This document shows positions 24,650 through 35,754 of a DNA stretch of 64,000 nucleotides, piece by piece. The stretch is taken from contig NC_081409.1 in the NCBI RefSeq assembly GCF_030272615.1, positions 618,497,255-618,561,254 of the forward strand. Reading direction: 5' to 3'. Origin of the DNA: Cryptomeria japonica (taxonomy: Eukaryota > Streptophyta > Pinopsida > Cupressales > Cupressaceae). The stretch's first letter is position 1; each line of letters starts with the position of its first letter. The notes beneath the pieces are model-generated. The model was not told where the DNA came from and searched no databases. It was given only the letters and a program-made list of their open reading frames with translations. The position numbers were made by a program, and so were the translations under genes.

Positions 24650-25640
24650 GTACAGAGAATCAGGTGGGACCAATCCAGGGACATATATCCTCCTATTTTA
24701 GCGGTGAAGTCTCGGGACAGACAGAGCCCAAAGACAGGAGGGATGTCGATGACCACTACTTCCTAGGATACTATTATATTTGGACATGCAAATAAAGTCA
24801 AAGGGAGAATTTTGATGAGACCTATTGTCTGGACTTTATTCCCATCGAACTACATTACCCCCTTACTTAAAGGGTCATACTTAATGTTTAATACTTTAGC
24901 AATCTGCTTAGGCATGACCATGGTACTAGCACCAAAATCTATTATGGAGTTATGCAAAATTTTATTTCCAACTATCAGGGTAAGGTAAAAAGGATTCGGC
25001 TTAGGTTTGCCTTCTCCTTGTGCAGTGGAGGGTGAGCCTTCATTCATCAAAGCAGCAGGGGGATGTGCCTTGCTAATTGCTGAGTGGTGATCCATTCCAT
25101 TCATTTGAGAGGGTAGCAGAGTTACCGCACCTATATCCTTTTGATCATGGGACAAAGCCTCCTTTAGCCGGCTTTTCTGTTTTGGTATACTCAGGAGGTC
25201 CCAGAGAGAGACATGAGCTAGAGCTTTCTTCAACTGATCTACTACATCCAGTGCCGAGGGTGTGAAAACCTTAGGCTCTTTCAGTTTGTAAGGGATGAAT
25301 TCCTTCCTAGGATAGGTAGAAATGATGACTGGTGGTTCTGGAGGCCTATTTATGGGTATTGACCTTATATTGCTTGCATCCTCCCCAGTCAAATTCCTTT
25401 TAGAGTGAAGGTTGTAGTCTGAATGCACCATAGGGGTTACATCTTTCAGAGTTCCCCCATCAATAGTTAGCACTGTATTGTTGTCCTCCATCCATGAAAA
25501 AAGCGCGTGATCAGGGGTGATTTCTGCTTCTTGTTGTAATGACATTCCTTGCATCTGAGCAACAAAAGCTGCATTATCCATGCCCAGGGATGTATATATG
25601 GATTCATCCGGTATTATACCTGAGTTCCTTTGTTCCGCAA
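24650..25640 (-). pseudogene. Gag-protease linker and aspartic protease of G1
   Basis: The linker carries SLWDLLSIPKQKSRLKEAL, a phrase typical of Tat polyproteins between gag and protease. The protease active site reads SIIDFGASTMVMPKQIAKVL (about 24945-24890), where the usual Asp-Ser/Thr-Gly triplet is Asp-Phe-Gly. A stop follows at 24848. The product would process the gag-pol polyprotein; the substituted triplet suggests an inactive copy. Confidence 0.8.
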
Positions 25641-26823
25641 CCTTTTGTTGCAAATTCCCCCTTGGGCAATTCCTTGGGGTATGAGCATTGTTGCATTGAA
25701 AACACCAAGAATTCGTATCGTCCACCAAATTATTCTAACCTACAGTCAATTCTCTACCACCGTTTGGGTGGATGTCCTGTAATGGATTAGGGATGGGGAC
25801 TATTTGGCCATTCAATGGGGTATTTTTCTCAGCCCGATAATTAGGATGTTGATAGGGAGGTTGGTTTCCTTGGAAGTTTTGCTGAAAAGGAGGCTTGGTA
25901 GGAGAGACCTAGGCCCTTTTTAGGTTGACAATTTCATTAGAGAAGGATCTTAAGAGATTTTTCATATCGTTGACCTCAGTAGCCAGAGAGGCAATTTGGG
26001 GAGTAGCTTGAGGAGTGGGGAATGAATACACAGATTGTGGAGCAGAGGTGCTTAGGGCAGCTTCCTCCATTACTTAGGTAGATATTTCAGGGGACACTGG
26101 CATTGTAGGGTGAGGTGCAAGCTTTCCAGTGTCGATAAGGTTATTTTCAGCCTGAACCGCTAAGTCAAAAGCTTTCGGAAGAGTGCTACCCCCTAAGGAT
26201 TGAATCGTTACTGATATGTCAGAATTGAAAGCTTTTAGATAAAATATGAAGGCCATATCTACTGGAGGGTGGGTGGACAATGGTATCCCTTGCCAAGTTC
26301 GCTGGAATCTCAGGTTGAAGTCCGTTAATGCCTCTGTAGGAACTCTTTTGATTGTAATGATTTGGTGCATTAGGGATGATCTATCAGCTTTGTCTAAGAA
26401 TCTCTGAAAGAAACGGTCTCCCAACTAGTCGCAGTCCCCTATGGTACTAGGGCCTACAGATCTAAACCAGTCTTGAGCTTTTTCTTTGAAAGACACTATG
26501 AGCAACTGCAAAGCCATGTTTTGCTTGGTGATGCCATGTACAGTACAAATAGTAGCTACATCCCGCAGATGTTCTCCAGGGGTTTTATGACACTCTCCTA
26601 TGAATTTGGGAATGACCTTTAGCACGGCTATCGGAATGGTTCCCCAAACTACGGGTGGAACTGGAGGAATGAGAGGGCTACCATTGTCCCATGCCATGAA
26701 ATTTTGGGGAGGGACTTGGGCCATTGCAGCGTATATGATAGTTGGGAGACCCTGTGGAGGTGAAACTGAGGCAGAATGGATGGTCACCAATGGAAAAAAA
26801 AGAAGATGAGGAATTAGGGCCAT
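25641..26823 (-). pseudogene. Gag of G1
   Basis: The capsid protein shows the Retrotrans_gag core: KFIGECHKTPGEHLRD, SFKEKAQDWFRSVG and FNLRFQRTWQGIPLS. A Pro/Gln-rich linker leads to one zinc knuckle, CFQCNNAHTPRNC (about 25704-25666). The pattern is Cys-X2-Cys-X3-His-X4-Cys, one residue shorter than the standard spacing. In-frame stops occur at about 26427, 26074, 25920 and 25737. The true start is unknown; the first Met of the open frame is at 26823. Confidence 0.85.
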
Positions 26824-26888
26824 TTAACTCCTGGCGGGCCTATGACTCATAAACTAGCTGGGATGTGTTTTTTTTTTTCTAAAATAAT

Positions 26889-26907
26889 GGTCCCACCGAG
26901 CATGCCA
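26889..26907 (-). promoter_or_regulatory. Candidate primer binding site of G1
   Basis: TGGCATGCTCGGTGGGACC lies 10 bases after the end of the 5' LTR on the minus strand. It has the general form of plant gypsy primer sites (TGGCGCC...GTGGGGCC) but matches imperfectly, so the tRNA is not assigned. Confidence 0.4.
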
Positions 26908-26917
26908 GAAAAAGAAT

Positions 26918-28000
26918 TGTTCACTCTAAATTTTACTTTGGAGATGAACAACCTTATGGGAAATTTAGTGTTGGGGAACCAAATTGCACAGGGAAACACT
27001 GAATGACCTTTGGGATTGAGAAGCCGACTCTTCCTTGGGGTTTTGAGGAAAGGGAAAGGAGACAAATACTTTTTAAAAAGAGATGCTAAAATACTTAGGC
27101 GATACGCCAGATCATTAAGAGACAATGAACTAACAAAAATTAAGAAACATACATAACTTCTGTAAGTCCATCCGATAATCCACAAATCTAGATCAAGAAC
27201 ATAATCAAAAGCTACAATCAAATTTACTTGAAAACATAAGGGAAACATTCATCACACATTCACAAGATAACAAGTATAGAAACATAGTTTAATCAGTGAA
27301 GTCTTGGATAGATATATTCCCAAAGTTTATCAGAGTTTTCAACAACAATAGCATAGAAAACACTATTAATAGTAGGTGAAAAGAGACATCATAAAGGCCG
27401 CAGGCACAATCTGAATAATCTTCTTATAGCAAGACCAAAATAGTTTTTAAGGTTGGAAATAAAAAAAAACTCCTACTTAGCAAACTAGACTGCTCCTTTC
27501 TTTTCTGTGTTGTCCAAAAACTTCTCTCCTTCCTTCCTTGGCGATGAAGAACCCCACATTTAAATAGGCCACCGCTCCTAAAAATAGCTTCCCTAAAAGC
27601 CAAAAATAGCACAACCTCCTTTGAATAGAAAAACATGGCTTGTCACTATGGAGGCCACACCCAGCAAAACAAACCCTGCAACTCAACTTTTCACTCGCAA
27701 CAGACTAGAGGTTACCAAGAACTGAAAAGATTTTGCCAGAAGAGAAAGGACTGCGGAAAAGGGAATAGCCGCAAGAAACCACTCGCATACTACGCTAATG
27801 AGTGGGCCCGCCTAGAAGAATAGTTAGCAAGCATTGCCATTTGTCACTCTCGTGCTGCTTCAAAAACTAGACACCAAAGATGTATCGAGGGAGCAACGCC
27901 AGGCCACCAAGTGTCCCGCGCGCTTTGCCTTGCTGGCTAAAAAACCAATCACAACCGGGCCCACCAAAAAACTTAAATCGAGGGAAAATAAAGGTGAACA
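26918..28000 (-). repeat. 5' LTR of G1
   Basis: Read on the minus strand it begins TGTTCACCTTTATTTTCC and ends TTTAGAGTGAACA, so the termini form the inverted repeat TGTTCAC/GTGAACA. It is 1083 bp, matching the 1084-bp 3' LTR. Confidence 0.9.
27558..27566 (-). promoter_or_regulatory. TATA-like element in the 5' LTR of G1
   Basis: TATTTAAAT lies about 435 bases into the LTR on the minus strand and is unchanged in the 3' LTR at 14737-14745. Its conservation between diverged LTRs supports a promoter role. Confidence 0.5.
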
Positions 28001-28005
28001 GTTAC

Positions 28006-28172
28006 AAATATTGACATTGAATATGAGAGTGTGGAGTTCGTTGATATTGACCAAGGTTATGAAATAGATGAAGGAGATTGTTGTCTTGTTGCTCCACATA
28101 ACATTTTGAAGTCAGAATTGGAATTTTTTATGTTACATGAACATACCATTATTCTGATTAATATGAAAAATA
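28006..28172 (+). pseudogene. Element H ORF, part 2 (between G1 and the LINE)
   Basis: A 167-base fragment continues the H frame from 14096: NIDIEYESVEFVDIDQGYEI, then a Cys-Cys-Leu-Val and HNILKSELEFFMLHEHTI segment. It runs out at the LINE junction as INMKN and resumes at 50871 as LDEIINEIVKEG. It is acidic, with no recognised domain. Confidence 0.75.
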
Positions 28173-28216
28173 GGTTTTAAGGACCCAAAACCTTTAACAA
28201 AGGAGCAAACGATAGT

Positions 28217-28561
28217 TTAGCAAAGAATAACAAGTCTAGCAAAGAAACAACATACAAAAGACTGGCAAGAAGGCCAGTAAACTGAATGGACAACAAAAGA
28301 AAGGAACAACAAAGCGAATAAAACTAGATTAAAGGCCAAGACAACTAATAGCAAATACAAAGACTTAAGAAGATTAGCCGCCTTAATGACCAGCAGGTCA
28401 TAATTTGCCAAAGCAACTTTGAGCTCTTCAATTTCCTTGTTTGGCTTTTTCTCCTTCTTCTTTCCTCTGGGCCTTGTTCTAGGTCCTTGCACATCTCCCA
28501 TACCTTCCATGTCAGGTTCCAGCTCTAGGGATTCCTTCTTGTTCTCCAGCTTGCTAATAAG
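28217..28561 (-). pseudogene. LINE third ORF, C-terminal part
   Basis: After ignoring copy B and one ATAAG, the reading ...KALTDKTKV joins directly to LISKLENKKESLELEPDMEG and continues with a basic stretch (RPRGKKKEKKPNKEIEELK) and KVALANYDLLVIKAANLLKS. It is a short coiled coil with a basic patch. The hydrophobic, Cys-rich remainder to 28217 looks like read-through into the 3' UTR. Confidence 0.7.
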
Positions 28562-29682
28562 TGATGAATACTAAGTGGGGGGGTGAATTAGTATACCCAA
28601 AAACTTAAACAAACTCTTAAGCAGTTTAACTGCGACCAGTGTAGCAGATTAAACAATAAACTAGTTAAAACATAAATAAGACAAATAGAAAATAAAGCAT
28701 TCACCCATAGAATCACAATCACCATAACACAAGATGTTTTGATGTGGAAACCCAAATGGGAAAAACCACGATGATTAAAACTCACAAGTCAACTATCTAC
28801 AAAATAGTAACCAAACCAGTTAAGGTCAGACCGGTTAAGGCCTTACAATGTTCTTCACCAGAACAGATCCTGTTAGGAATCCAGATCTTTGTTAGGAGAT
28901 AAGTCCTACTAAAGACTACATTGTTAGAGGATTTCAGATCCACAACAGTGAACCGCCTTGTTAGAGGATTTACAATAGGCTTGGCTGGGCCTACCCAGTT
29001 AAGGGTTTTAGACTTGTCGAAGATATTAGTAATCAACAAGTGAATGATCTAGACAATAGCATAGAATGCTTGATTAGATCCTTGATAGCTCCATGTTAAT
29101 GCATTCCAGCATTACTTTAGTCTTCTATATTTTGCACTCTCTATCTCTGTTGTGAGATACCTTTTCTCACACAGACCTAATCTTCTCTTCAACATTTGCA
29201 CACAAAAACTACTTTAAAACCCTAGACATGATGTCCTCATATAGGAACCTAATTTCATGTCAGTCCAATAAGATTAGACTACAATTTTCTAGGTACAGTG
29301 CATCTAGACACATTTGGTAACATGGCAAAAAAACACCGCCAAAGTATCAGTGGATGATAACTCATCACACATTACAATTGTACCGGTTTAATACAATATA
29401 CCGATTACCAATTGACAAATGAAGATTGGGAAATTGGAACATAGTGTTCTAATCAAAAGATTAACTACCGCTCAGGGTCTTTGTTCCACTTGAGGTCTTC
29501 GATCATGTTGTGACTAGTAAGCATCTTCTGCAAAACATTGATAGTCTTCAACAAACAAAGACTATACATTTAATGACATACAATACTAGTTGGAACAACT
29601 ACTGGTTGAGAATAACTCATACATCAAATAAGTGTGTGTCCATCAATGACAATCACAACTAATCATCATCAAAATACCAACA
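28562..29682 (-). repeat. 3' LTR of copy B
   Basis: Minus-strand start TGTTGGTATTTTGATGATG, end CTTAGTATTCATCA, 1121 bp. It is collinear with 42120-43232. Confidence 0.92.
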
Positions 29683-29694
29683 ATCTCCCCCTTT
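29683..29694 (-). promoter_or_regulatory. Polypurine tract of copy B
   Basis: AAAGGGGGAGAT on the minus strand, directly before the 3' LTR and preceded by CATCAATGCC, as in copy A and C1. It is the expected plus-strand primer. Confidence 0.9.
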
Positions 29695-29860
29695 GGCATT
29701 GATGGAAACACTTGGGAAAATTTTGACATCTAAGTTCTTACAAGACAAAAAAAAGATACCATAATCAAAATTACTCCCCCTAAGAATATATACTACTCCC
29801 CTTGCAAAAATTACAAGTATGTGCATGAAATGTTAATACTCGCCAAAATTTTAATATAAA

Positions 29861-31816
29861 CTACTCCCCCTTTGCCAACAATGACAAAGTAATGCAAAAT
29901 ATTCCCTTTTTGCATAATATAAAAACAGAGTGTATGCTCATGACAATAAAGAGTAAAACTTCTAGAAAAGATTTAAAGTTTTTCATAAAATTCTTCATGT
30001 CTGAAGACCATGACTCAAGAAGTGAGGTAGAAATTTCACTCTCGGTCTTCATCTGGAAGGATAATTCTTCCATTGCATTGATGGTGCTCATCTTTTGTGT
30101 CATAGTAATAGCCTCCAAGTCCAGGAAGCACTTCTAAAGAACCTGCAATTTTGGCAATAGAAGCAACTGGAGCTCCTGCAGATCTTGAGTCCAATTGCAG
30201 ATCTCTAAGTCAAGCTTTGCAATCTAATGCTGGTGAGTATGAACATTTTGTCCATATACTATGAATAGATCATAGGGAAGCTTGAAGTTGCCGATATATT
30301 TCTGTAACTCCGATTAGAGTTGAGTCTTTTGTTTCAAAGCATCTTCACAAAATAGGTGAGGTTGGAGATTTTACTCAAGAGTAGGTTACCTTCACCCATA
30401 GCTGAACTTATATCATCTTTTTGCTTAAGCAGTTATGCCCTGTCTTCATCCATTTTCTTTAATAAGGCAACTTTGAGTGCCTTTTCATGGTTTTTCTTTG
30501 TAGTGGCTTGGGCAACATCTTCCAAACATTGTACCTGATCATCCACTATTGTGCAAAGAAGTTTGAGCTTGGCCAGCGAAGAATCAGTATTGGGGAGGTT
30601 AGTACCAGGGATTAGATTAGAAAGGGTGTCAACAACAAACTGAATGACATCATGTTCTTTCTTTTTCCTTAGATCTTCCAATCTCTCATGCACTAGTTGA
30701 ATGCTCTACAGTAGCTCAATCTCATCAATTGATTGAGTTAGATAGGCAAGAGTTAGATCTGTGGGACCGGTGGGATCAACCTGCTTGGCTCGATCTCCGG
30801 TTGCCTTAGGAGTCTATCCTCCTTCCTTTGCCTTGATCTCCGCTTGTCTTTTCTTCTCCTCCTCTTCTTTTTCTTGGGCTACCTTGGTGGCCTTCACTTT
30901 CTCCTCTTCTTTCTTCCGCTCTTCTTCCCTCTTTTTCTCCTCTTCCTTTTTCTCGTCTTCTTCCTTCCACTTCTCTTCTTCCTTCTTCTTCTCTTCTTCC
31001 TTCCTCTTTTCTTCTTCCTTCTTCTCTTCTTCCTTCCTCTTCTCTTCTTGTCTCACTTTCTCCACTTTCTCTTTCTCTTGCTTTTCTTTCTCCACTTTCT
31101 CTTTTTCTTGCTTTTCTTTGTCCACTTTCTCTTTTCCTATGTCTCTTTGTTTGGAGTGGTATCCTAAATATCTAGTGAATCAACATCAATCGGCTCATTT
31201 TGTTCTGCTATTATTTCACCTAGACTGTCAAAGACTTCATCCAGTTTGGTTGTGGATAGGTCAGGCTCTTGCTCAGCCTGTCGATTAGCTTCAGATACTT
31301 GTTGCATTTTGACAAAAACTTTAACCTGCAGATGGGTGTCTTTTTCCACTTCAGAAGTTTTGCCTCCGAGTAGCTGAAGTCTTCTTCTTTGCATGAAGAA
31401 AATGCCTTTGTACTTATCAATAATTTCAAACAATTTTGAATTAGAGGCATCTAGAAAATATTGAGAAAAAACTTTCTCCCTAATGTCTTGATCCTTTTCA
31501 ATGGCAATGTGCCATTTGTTGTCCAAAGAATCATACAAAGATTTAGAAGTAACTGATTTAATTTCTGAAGGTGACCGATCATTAATACATAAATATTTAA
31601 TAAGTTCTTGTTCAACAACCTCCTTTTCACTATCATTGAAATCATCAAAATATTCTTTTAAATCATCAAGAACTTTTCTTCTAATATTCTTTGTGGTCCT
31701 TTGACAATGTGTCATAGGTTTGTAAGAGGAAATATCTAAATTTACTGGTGTAGAGGTTGCTGGTACATTACTGGTTGACTTTTTCTTCATGCTTGATTGC
31801 CTTGTCTTTTTCATTT
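29861..31816 (-). pseudogene. Accessory ORF2 of copy B, C-terminal part
   Basis: It continues in frame from 39013 once C1 and one CTACC are ignored (...EGTEPKV|EMKKTRQSS...). Visible in order are a Ser/Thr/Lys linker; a helical segment (RRKVLDDLKEYFDDFNDSEK, 31680-31610); DVFSQ/FLDASNSKLFEIIDKYKG-like helices; an acidic patch ending DVDSLDI; and about 100 residues of Lys/Glu repeats (31125-30830). A second helical domain then matches copy A (VVDTLSNLIPGT, NHEKALKVALLKKMDE, LLESWSSDMKNF). Stops lie at about 31164, 31140, 30820, 30720 and 30430. No known catalytic motif is present. Confidence 0.7.
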
Positions 31817-31894
31817 CTACCTGTTGGCATATGTGCAGAGTTTGATGACATGATGGGATTGTATGTTGTCATTGATGTCAATATGCTGAAGTAT

Positions 31895-31997
31895 GAACTG
31901 GTATATTGAAATAAGCAAACTGGCAAGTAAACCAATATGATGGTATGAACCAATATATGCAAAAAGTGAACCGGTATGTTGGAGTGTGAACCGATAT
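31895..31997 (+). repeat. Five degenerate AACCGGTAT boxes in the U3 of C1
   Basis: GAACTGGTAT (31895), AAACCAATAT (31929), GAACCAATAT (31947), GAACCGGTAT (31968) and GAACCGATAT (31988) are spaced roughly 20-35 bp apart and upstream of the TATA box. The 3' LTR has the same series at 37685-37790 with different C/T states. The consensus GAACCGGTAT suggests a repeated transcription-factor site; this is inference. Confidence 0.55.
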
Positions 31998-32387
31998 ATG
32001 CAAAGTTTGTATCAAGGTTTCTGGTTGATGCATTCCAAGTCTGTGTGATCCAACTGACGACATCTTGTGATGAGTTAGCATTGAAATGAAGATTAGACTG
32101 CATTGCCACATCAGCCTTGTGCACATGAAGAATCTCCTTGAGGATCTTGCATGAAGAAGATTGATTCTATCTACCTCAGGAATGATAAAAATCTTAGTAA
32201 ACGGTGGAGAGCGTGTGATGGGTTATCAGCTTCCAGAAGCAGTGAAGAACAGGCGATGGAGAACATCTTGAGATTTGTTCAAGATTATTTTACCCTATTT
32301 AATATGTTTAAATGGATAGGATTGGACCATCTGTATTGTTAACCTAGATTCTTAGGGTTTAGGTTTTGGCCACCAACCTAACTATTG

Positions 32388-32396
32388 TTTATAAGG
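32388..32396 (+). promoter_or_regulatory. TATA box in the 5' LTR of C1
   Basis: TTTATAAGG; the 3' LTR has CTATAAGG at 38181-38188. It is located about 570 bases into the LTR, downstream of the repeated AACCGGTAT boxes. Confidence 0.5.
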
Positions 32397-33261
32397 TCGA
32401 TGATGATTTTTATTTGAAGTTGTTGGCAAATGAATGTATGTGAAGTGATTCTTGCCAGACCGAAGAAGTGAGTTGAGATCTATAGAGTGTGATTGCAGAT
32501 GTAAAGGAACTGAAGTTGATCTACCTTGGCATTAAGTGTTGTTATCAGATCGGTGTATTACCTATTGACTTCTAACCATTTCAGCAGATGGAAAATCCCT
32601 TTATCAGGGAGCTTTAATAGGATTTTTGTAATTCCTTTAACAGGGTGACTCAAAATCATTGAGTTCTTCAAATCCTCTTACAAGGTAATCTTTAACAAGG
32701 TTTTAACCTCTAACCGGGTATTTAGCCATCTGTTAACTAGGTGATCCCTTGCAGGATTGGTTCCTAGTAGAACTTGTTGTAAAGTCTTTAACTGGACTAG
32801 GCTCCTAACAGAGCGAACTTCAGAAGAGTTCAAGAACAACTTGTGGGTATTCATCCCCACCGTGGTTTTTCCTAGTGGGTTTCCATGTGAAAAAATAGTG
32901 TGTTATGTGTGATTCATTTTCATGTGATGTTTTAGTATTTTTCTGTTAAGCGGTAATGCAAGTTGATCGAATGGTCATTATGTTTCTGACGTATTACTTG
33001 CTTAAGCATGTGGGTGAAGTTGAGATGAGATAATAGGTTTTGAGAAGATCTAGATGTTACCGGTTTATGTCTTTTATAGTCATACTATGTTTTACCGGTA
33101 GTGCCTTGATTTAGACTGGTGATATTGTTTACTAGTTAGTGCAGTCTTTGTAGTTTAAGTTGTTGAAGAATTTTTTGTCTATACTGATTCAGCTGTCCCC
33201 CACCCCCCCACCTCACTCTCTATATCTGCTGGGTATTTACTATTCATCATTATTCATCAAT

Positions 33262-33273
33262 TGGTATCAGAGC
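33262..33273 (+). promoter_or_regulatory. Primer binding site of C1 (initiator tRNA-Met)
   Basis: TGGTATCAGAGC, two bases after the LTR end, is the standard plant Copia site complementary to the 3' end of initiator methionine tRNA. Copy B has the identical 12-mer. Confidence 0.93.
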
Positions 33274-33330
33274 ATCCTCTAGGTCCTCTGTGTTATAAGC
33301 TTAACCACTTGAGGAAAAGATGCTCTTCTA

Positions 33331-34240
33331 ATGATGAAGAGGGAAGGTCCTAAGTTCAATACAGATAACTTTAAGATATAGAAGGATTGAATGAATATCT
33401 ACATTAAAAGCATGGGTGCTCAACACTGGAACTATGTTGTCCCTACTGGTATTCTCACTGGTGATCAAAGAAGAGAAATTCAGGAGAAAGGGCAAGTCAT
33501 GGAAGCTCTTATCAGTAATCTATCTGATATTGAGTTTATAGATGTTCAAGACAAAGACAGTCCCAAAGATGTATGGGATACTCTAGAGACTATCTATGGT
33601 GGTGATGAGCATGTGAAGCAAGCTAAGGAAGAGAGCCTTAGAGGAAAATTTGAAGATATGCAGATGGTTGAAGGAGAGACTGTTCAACAATATGGGATAA
33701 GAATTAAAACTATTTTTGGAGACATCAAGAGTGCATGAGGCACAATGGCTGATTCCACCATTGTTAGCAAAGTTTTGAGATCCTTATTACCGGTCTATGC
33801 AATAAGGGTTACCACTATTTAGGAGTTAAGATCTATTGACAAAAAAAAGGTATCCTTGACCCCATCATTGCTAAGTTGACCACATATGAGCTAAATAGTT
33901 ATGATGGTAGTGTTTAGAAGACTAAATAAGCCTTTAGAGCATCTGCTGCACTTTCCAGAAAGGGAAAAGAGGTTGGTACGAGTTGTGAACCAAGACAAAG
34001 CAGGGATATGGATGATGAGGAGATCTTGATGGAGTTTGAAGCTCTTCTTGCCAAGAGACTTCATAAGGGAACTGGAAAATATAGAGGTAAGCTTCCTTTA
34101 AAATGTTTTTCTTGCAATAGGATACAACACATTGCTGTCAACTATCCCAACAGTGATAATAAGGACAAACCGGAGAAGTTTAAAAAGTTCAAAGGAGGAA
34201 ATAGGAGAAACTATCTTGTTGCAGTCGATGAAGGTGTGAT
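33331..34240 (+). pseudogene. Gag of C1
   Basis: The start is taken at the paired ATGATG at 33331 (MMKREGPKFNTDNFK). Copia gag (UBN2-type) features follow: NIYIKSMGAQHWNYVVPTG, SPKDVWDTLETIYGG, LRGKFEDMQMVEGETVQQYG. After frame changes near 33735-34000 the zinc knuckle CFSCNRIQHIAVNY appears (34106-34147). Its last Cys is Tyr and the Gly before His is Gln, so it is damaged. Stops lie at about 33376, 33388 and 33736. Confidence 0.85.
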
Positions 34241-34299
34241 TGATGATGAATCAGAAGATGAAGGAAGTGAAGACATAGTGTTTGTAGCCATTAACGAAG

Positions 34300-34673
34300 A
34301 TGTGTCAGACAAGAAGGCTCTTGTCTCCCGCTTTGATAATTCTAATGAGTGGATTATTGATAGTGGATGTTCTCACCACATGACTGGTGACCGGAGGAAG
34401 TTTCTATCTCTGGAAGAGGACAATGGAGGTGTAGTCTGATTTGGTAATGATGCATCATGTATGGTAAAAGGAAAAGGGTCCATCTCTCTAAATGGAAAAA
34501 GAAGTGTTGATAATGTGTATTGGGTAGAAGGTCTTAGGCATAACCTTTTGAGTGTTGCCCAGCTGAATGATAAAGGACTCACTTTGGAATTCAAAGATGG
34601 AGTGTGCAAAATAAAAGGAAAGAGTGGTGAATTGATGGCCATCGGTATGCAGACCAAAGCTAAAATATTTTAG
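34300..34673 (+). pseudogene. Aspartic protease of C1
   Basis: The active site WIIDSGCSHHMTGDR lies near 34350 (Asp-Ser-Gly intact). It is followed by VYWVEGLRHNLLSVAQL, the typical Copia protease C-terminus. A TGA at 34438 and a stop at 34672 break the polyprotein. Confidence 0.85.
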
Positions 34674-34700
34674 TTAAATACAAATATCAGTCAATGTCTA

Positions 34701-35602
34701 ATGGCTAAGTTTGATGACAGTTGGATATGGCATAGGAGACTCTGCCATGTAAATTTTGATAATATTGTGAAGGCCAATAAGATCAAGGTAGTTAGAGGAT
34801 TGTTGGTGTTGAACAAACCAGAGAATCCTTTGTGCAGAGAATGTCAACTACAGAAAATGTCTTCCTCAACCTTCAAAGGTAAATCTTTCACAGCAGATAA
34901 TTTACTTGATCTTGTGCACGTTGATTCGTGTGATCCTATGAAAACTAGGAGTGTTCAGGGAGATCGGTAATTTATGATTCTTACTGATGATTGCTCAAGA
35001 ATGATGTGGGTCACATTCTTGAAAGACAAGTCTGAAGCTTTTGGAAAGTTTAAAGCCTTCAGAGCACTAGTTGAAAAGGAAAGCGGTAAGAGGATTAAAT
35101 GCCTTAGAACCGACCAAGGAGGTGAGTTCACTTCTGGTGAATTCAATAAGTACTATGAAGAGAATGACATCAAGAGGCAACTATCTGCTCCCCGGACTCC
35201 ATAGCAGAAAGGAACAACCAGAATGTAGTTGAAGCTACCAGAATGATGCTGATTCAAGGGAAGGTTGCTCACACTTTTTGGAGAGAAGCGGTGAGCACTA
35301 TAGTCTACACTATGAAGTGGCTACTCATCAAGAAAGGTAAGGATAAAACTCCTTATGAGTATTGGACCGGTAAGACTCCAGTAGTAAGCTACTTGAGAGT
35401 GTTTGGTAGAAAGTGTTATATCAAGAGAAGTGAATACCAAAGCAAGTTTGATGCAAAATGCGATGAGGGAATATTCCTAGGGTATTCCACCAAGAGAAAA
35501 GCTCTCAAGCATTTTAACAATAGCACTCAAAGAATTGTTCAAAGTATCAATGTTAGAGTTGATGAAACCTCTGAGAAACCTGAGGAAACCAGCAGTGAAT
35601 GA
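34701..35602 (+). pseudogene. GAG-pre-integrase and integrase of C1
   Basis: The zinc-binding motif WHRRLCHVNFDNI ... CRECQLQK opens the domain. Catalytic Asp residues are visible in DLVHVDSCDP and CLRTDQGGEF. The segment that should hold the catalytic Glu (QQNGVVER in the family) is deleted at about 35203-35212, where CCATAGCAGAAAGGAAC is found. This also shifts the frame: the downstream integrase (MLIQGKVAHTFWREAVSTIV, WTGKTPVVSYLRVFG) is in another frame. The copy cannot make an active integrase. Confidence 0.88.
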
Positions 35603-35754
35603 GAAATAGATGAACCAGATGTAACCTTCTGGGAACTAGTTGCAAAACAACCAAGTACAAGTAATAGTGCTCCTACACCAGTAGATGCTGATGAAGATGA
35701 GGATGAGGAGGAAAAGCAAGAGGAATGAGTTAAGATCATTCCTAGGTATGTAAA

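Larger units (their letters stand above)
14097..28000 (-). mobile_element. G1: Tat-like Ty3/gypsy retrotransposon with accessory ORFs
   Basis: The element is 13.9 kb with LTRs 26918-28000 (5') and 14097-15180 (3'). The coding order on the minus strand is gag, protease, an extra RNase H, RT with its own RNase H, integrase, an antisense ORF, and a long sense accessory ORF. The extra RNase H and post-integrase ORFs place it in the Tat group of gypsy elements. It splits the H ORF: the flanks TCTAC (14092-14096) and GTTAC (28001-28005) are probably a diverged 5-bp target duplication (3 of 5 match), and the host frame continues across. All genes are degenerate. Confidence 0.9.
31822..33259 (+). repeat. 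5' LTR of C1
   Basis: Begins TGTTGGCATATGTGC, ends TATTCATCATTATTCATCA; 1438 bp. It is collinear with 37613-39012. Differences are mostly C/T and G/A transitions, with a few short indels. Confidence 0.93.

Noticed and set aside
30761-31288. Plus-strand ORF rich in Phe, Ser and Leu
   Set aside because: It is the complement of the Lys/Glu-repeat coding stretch of copy B ORF2; composition alone keeps it open.
33262-33273. tRNA gene suggested by a tRNA-complementary sequence
   Set aside because: Only the 12-base primer binding site is present, next to an LTR end; no cloverleaf follows.
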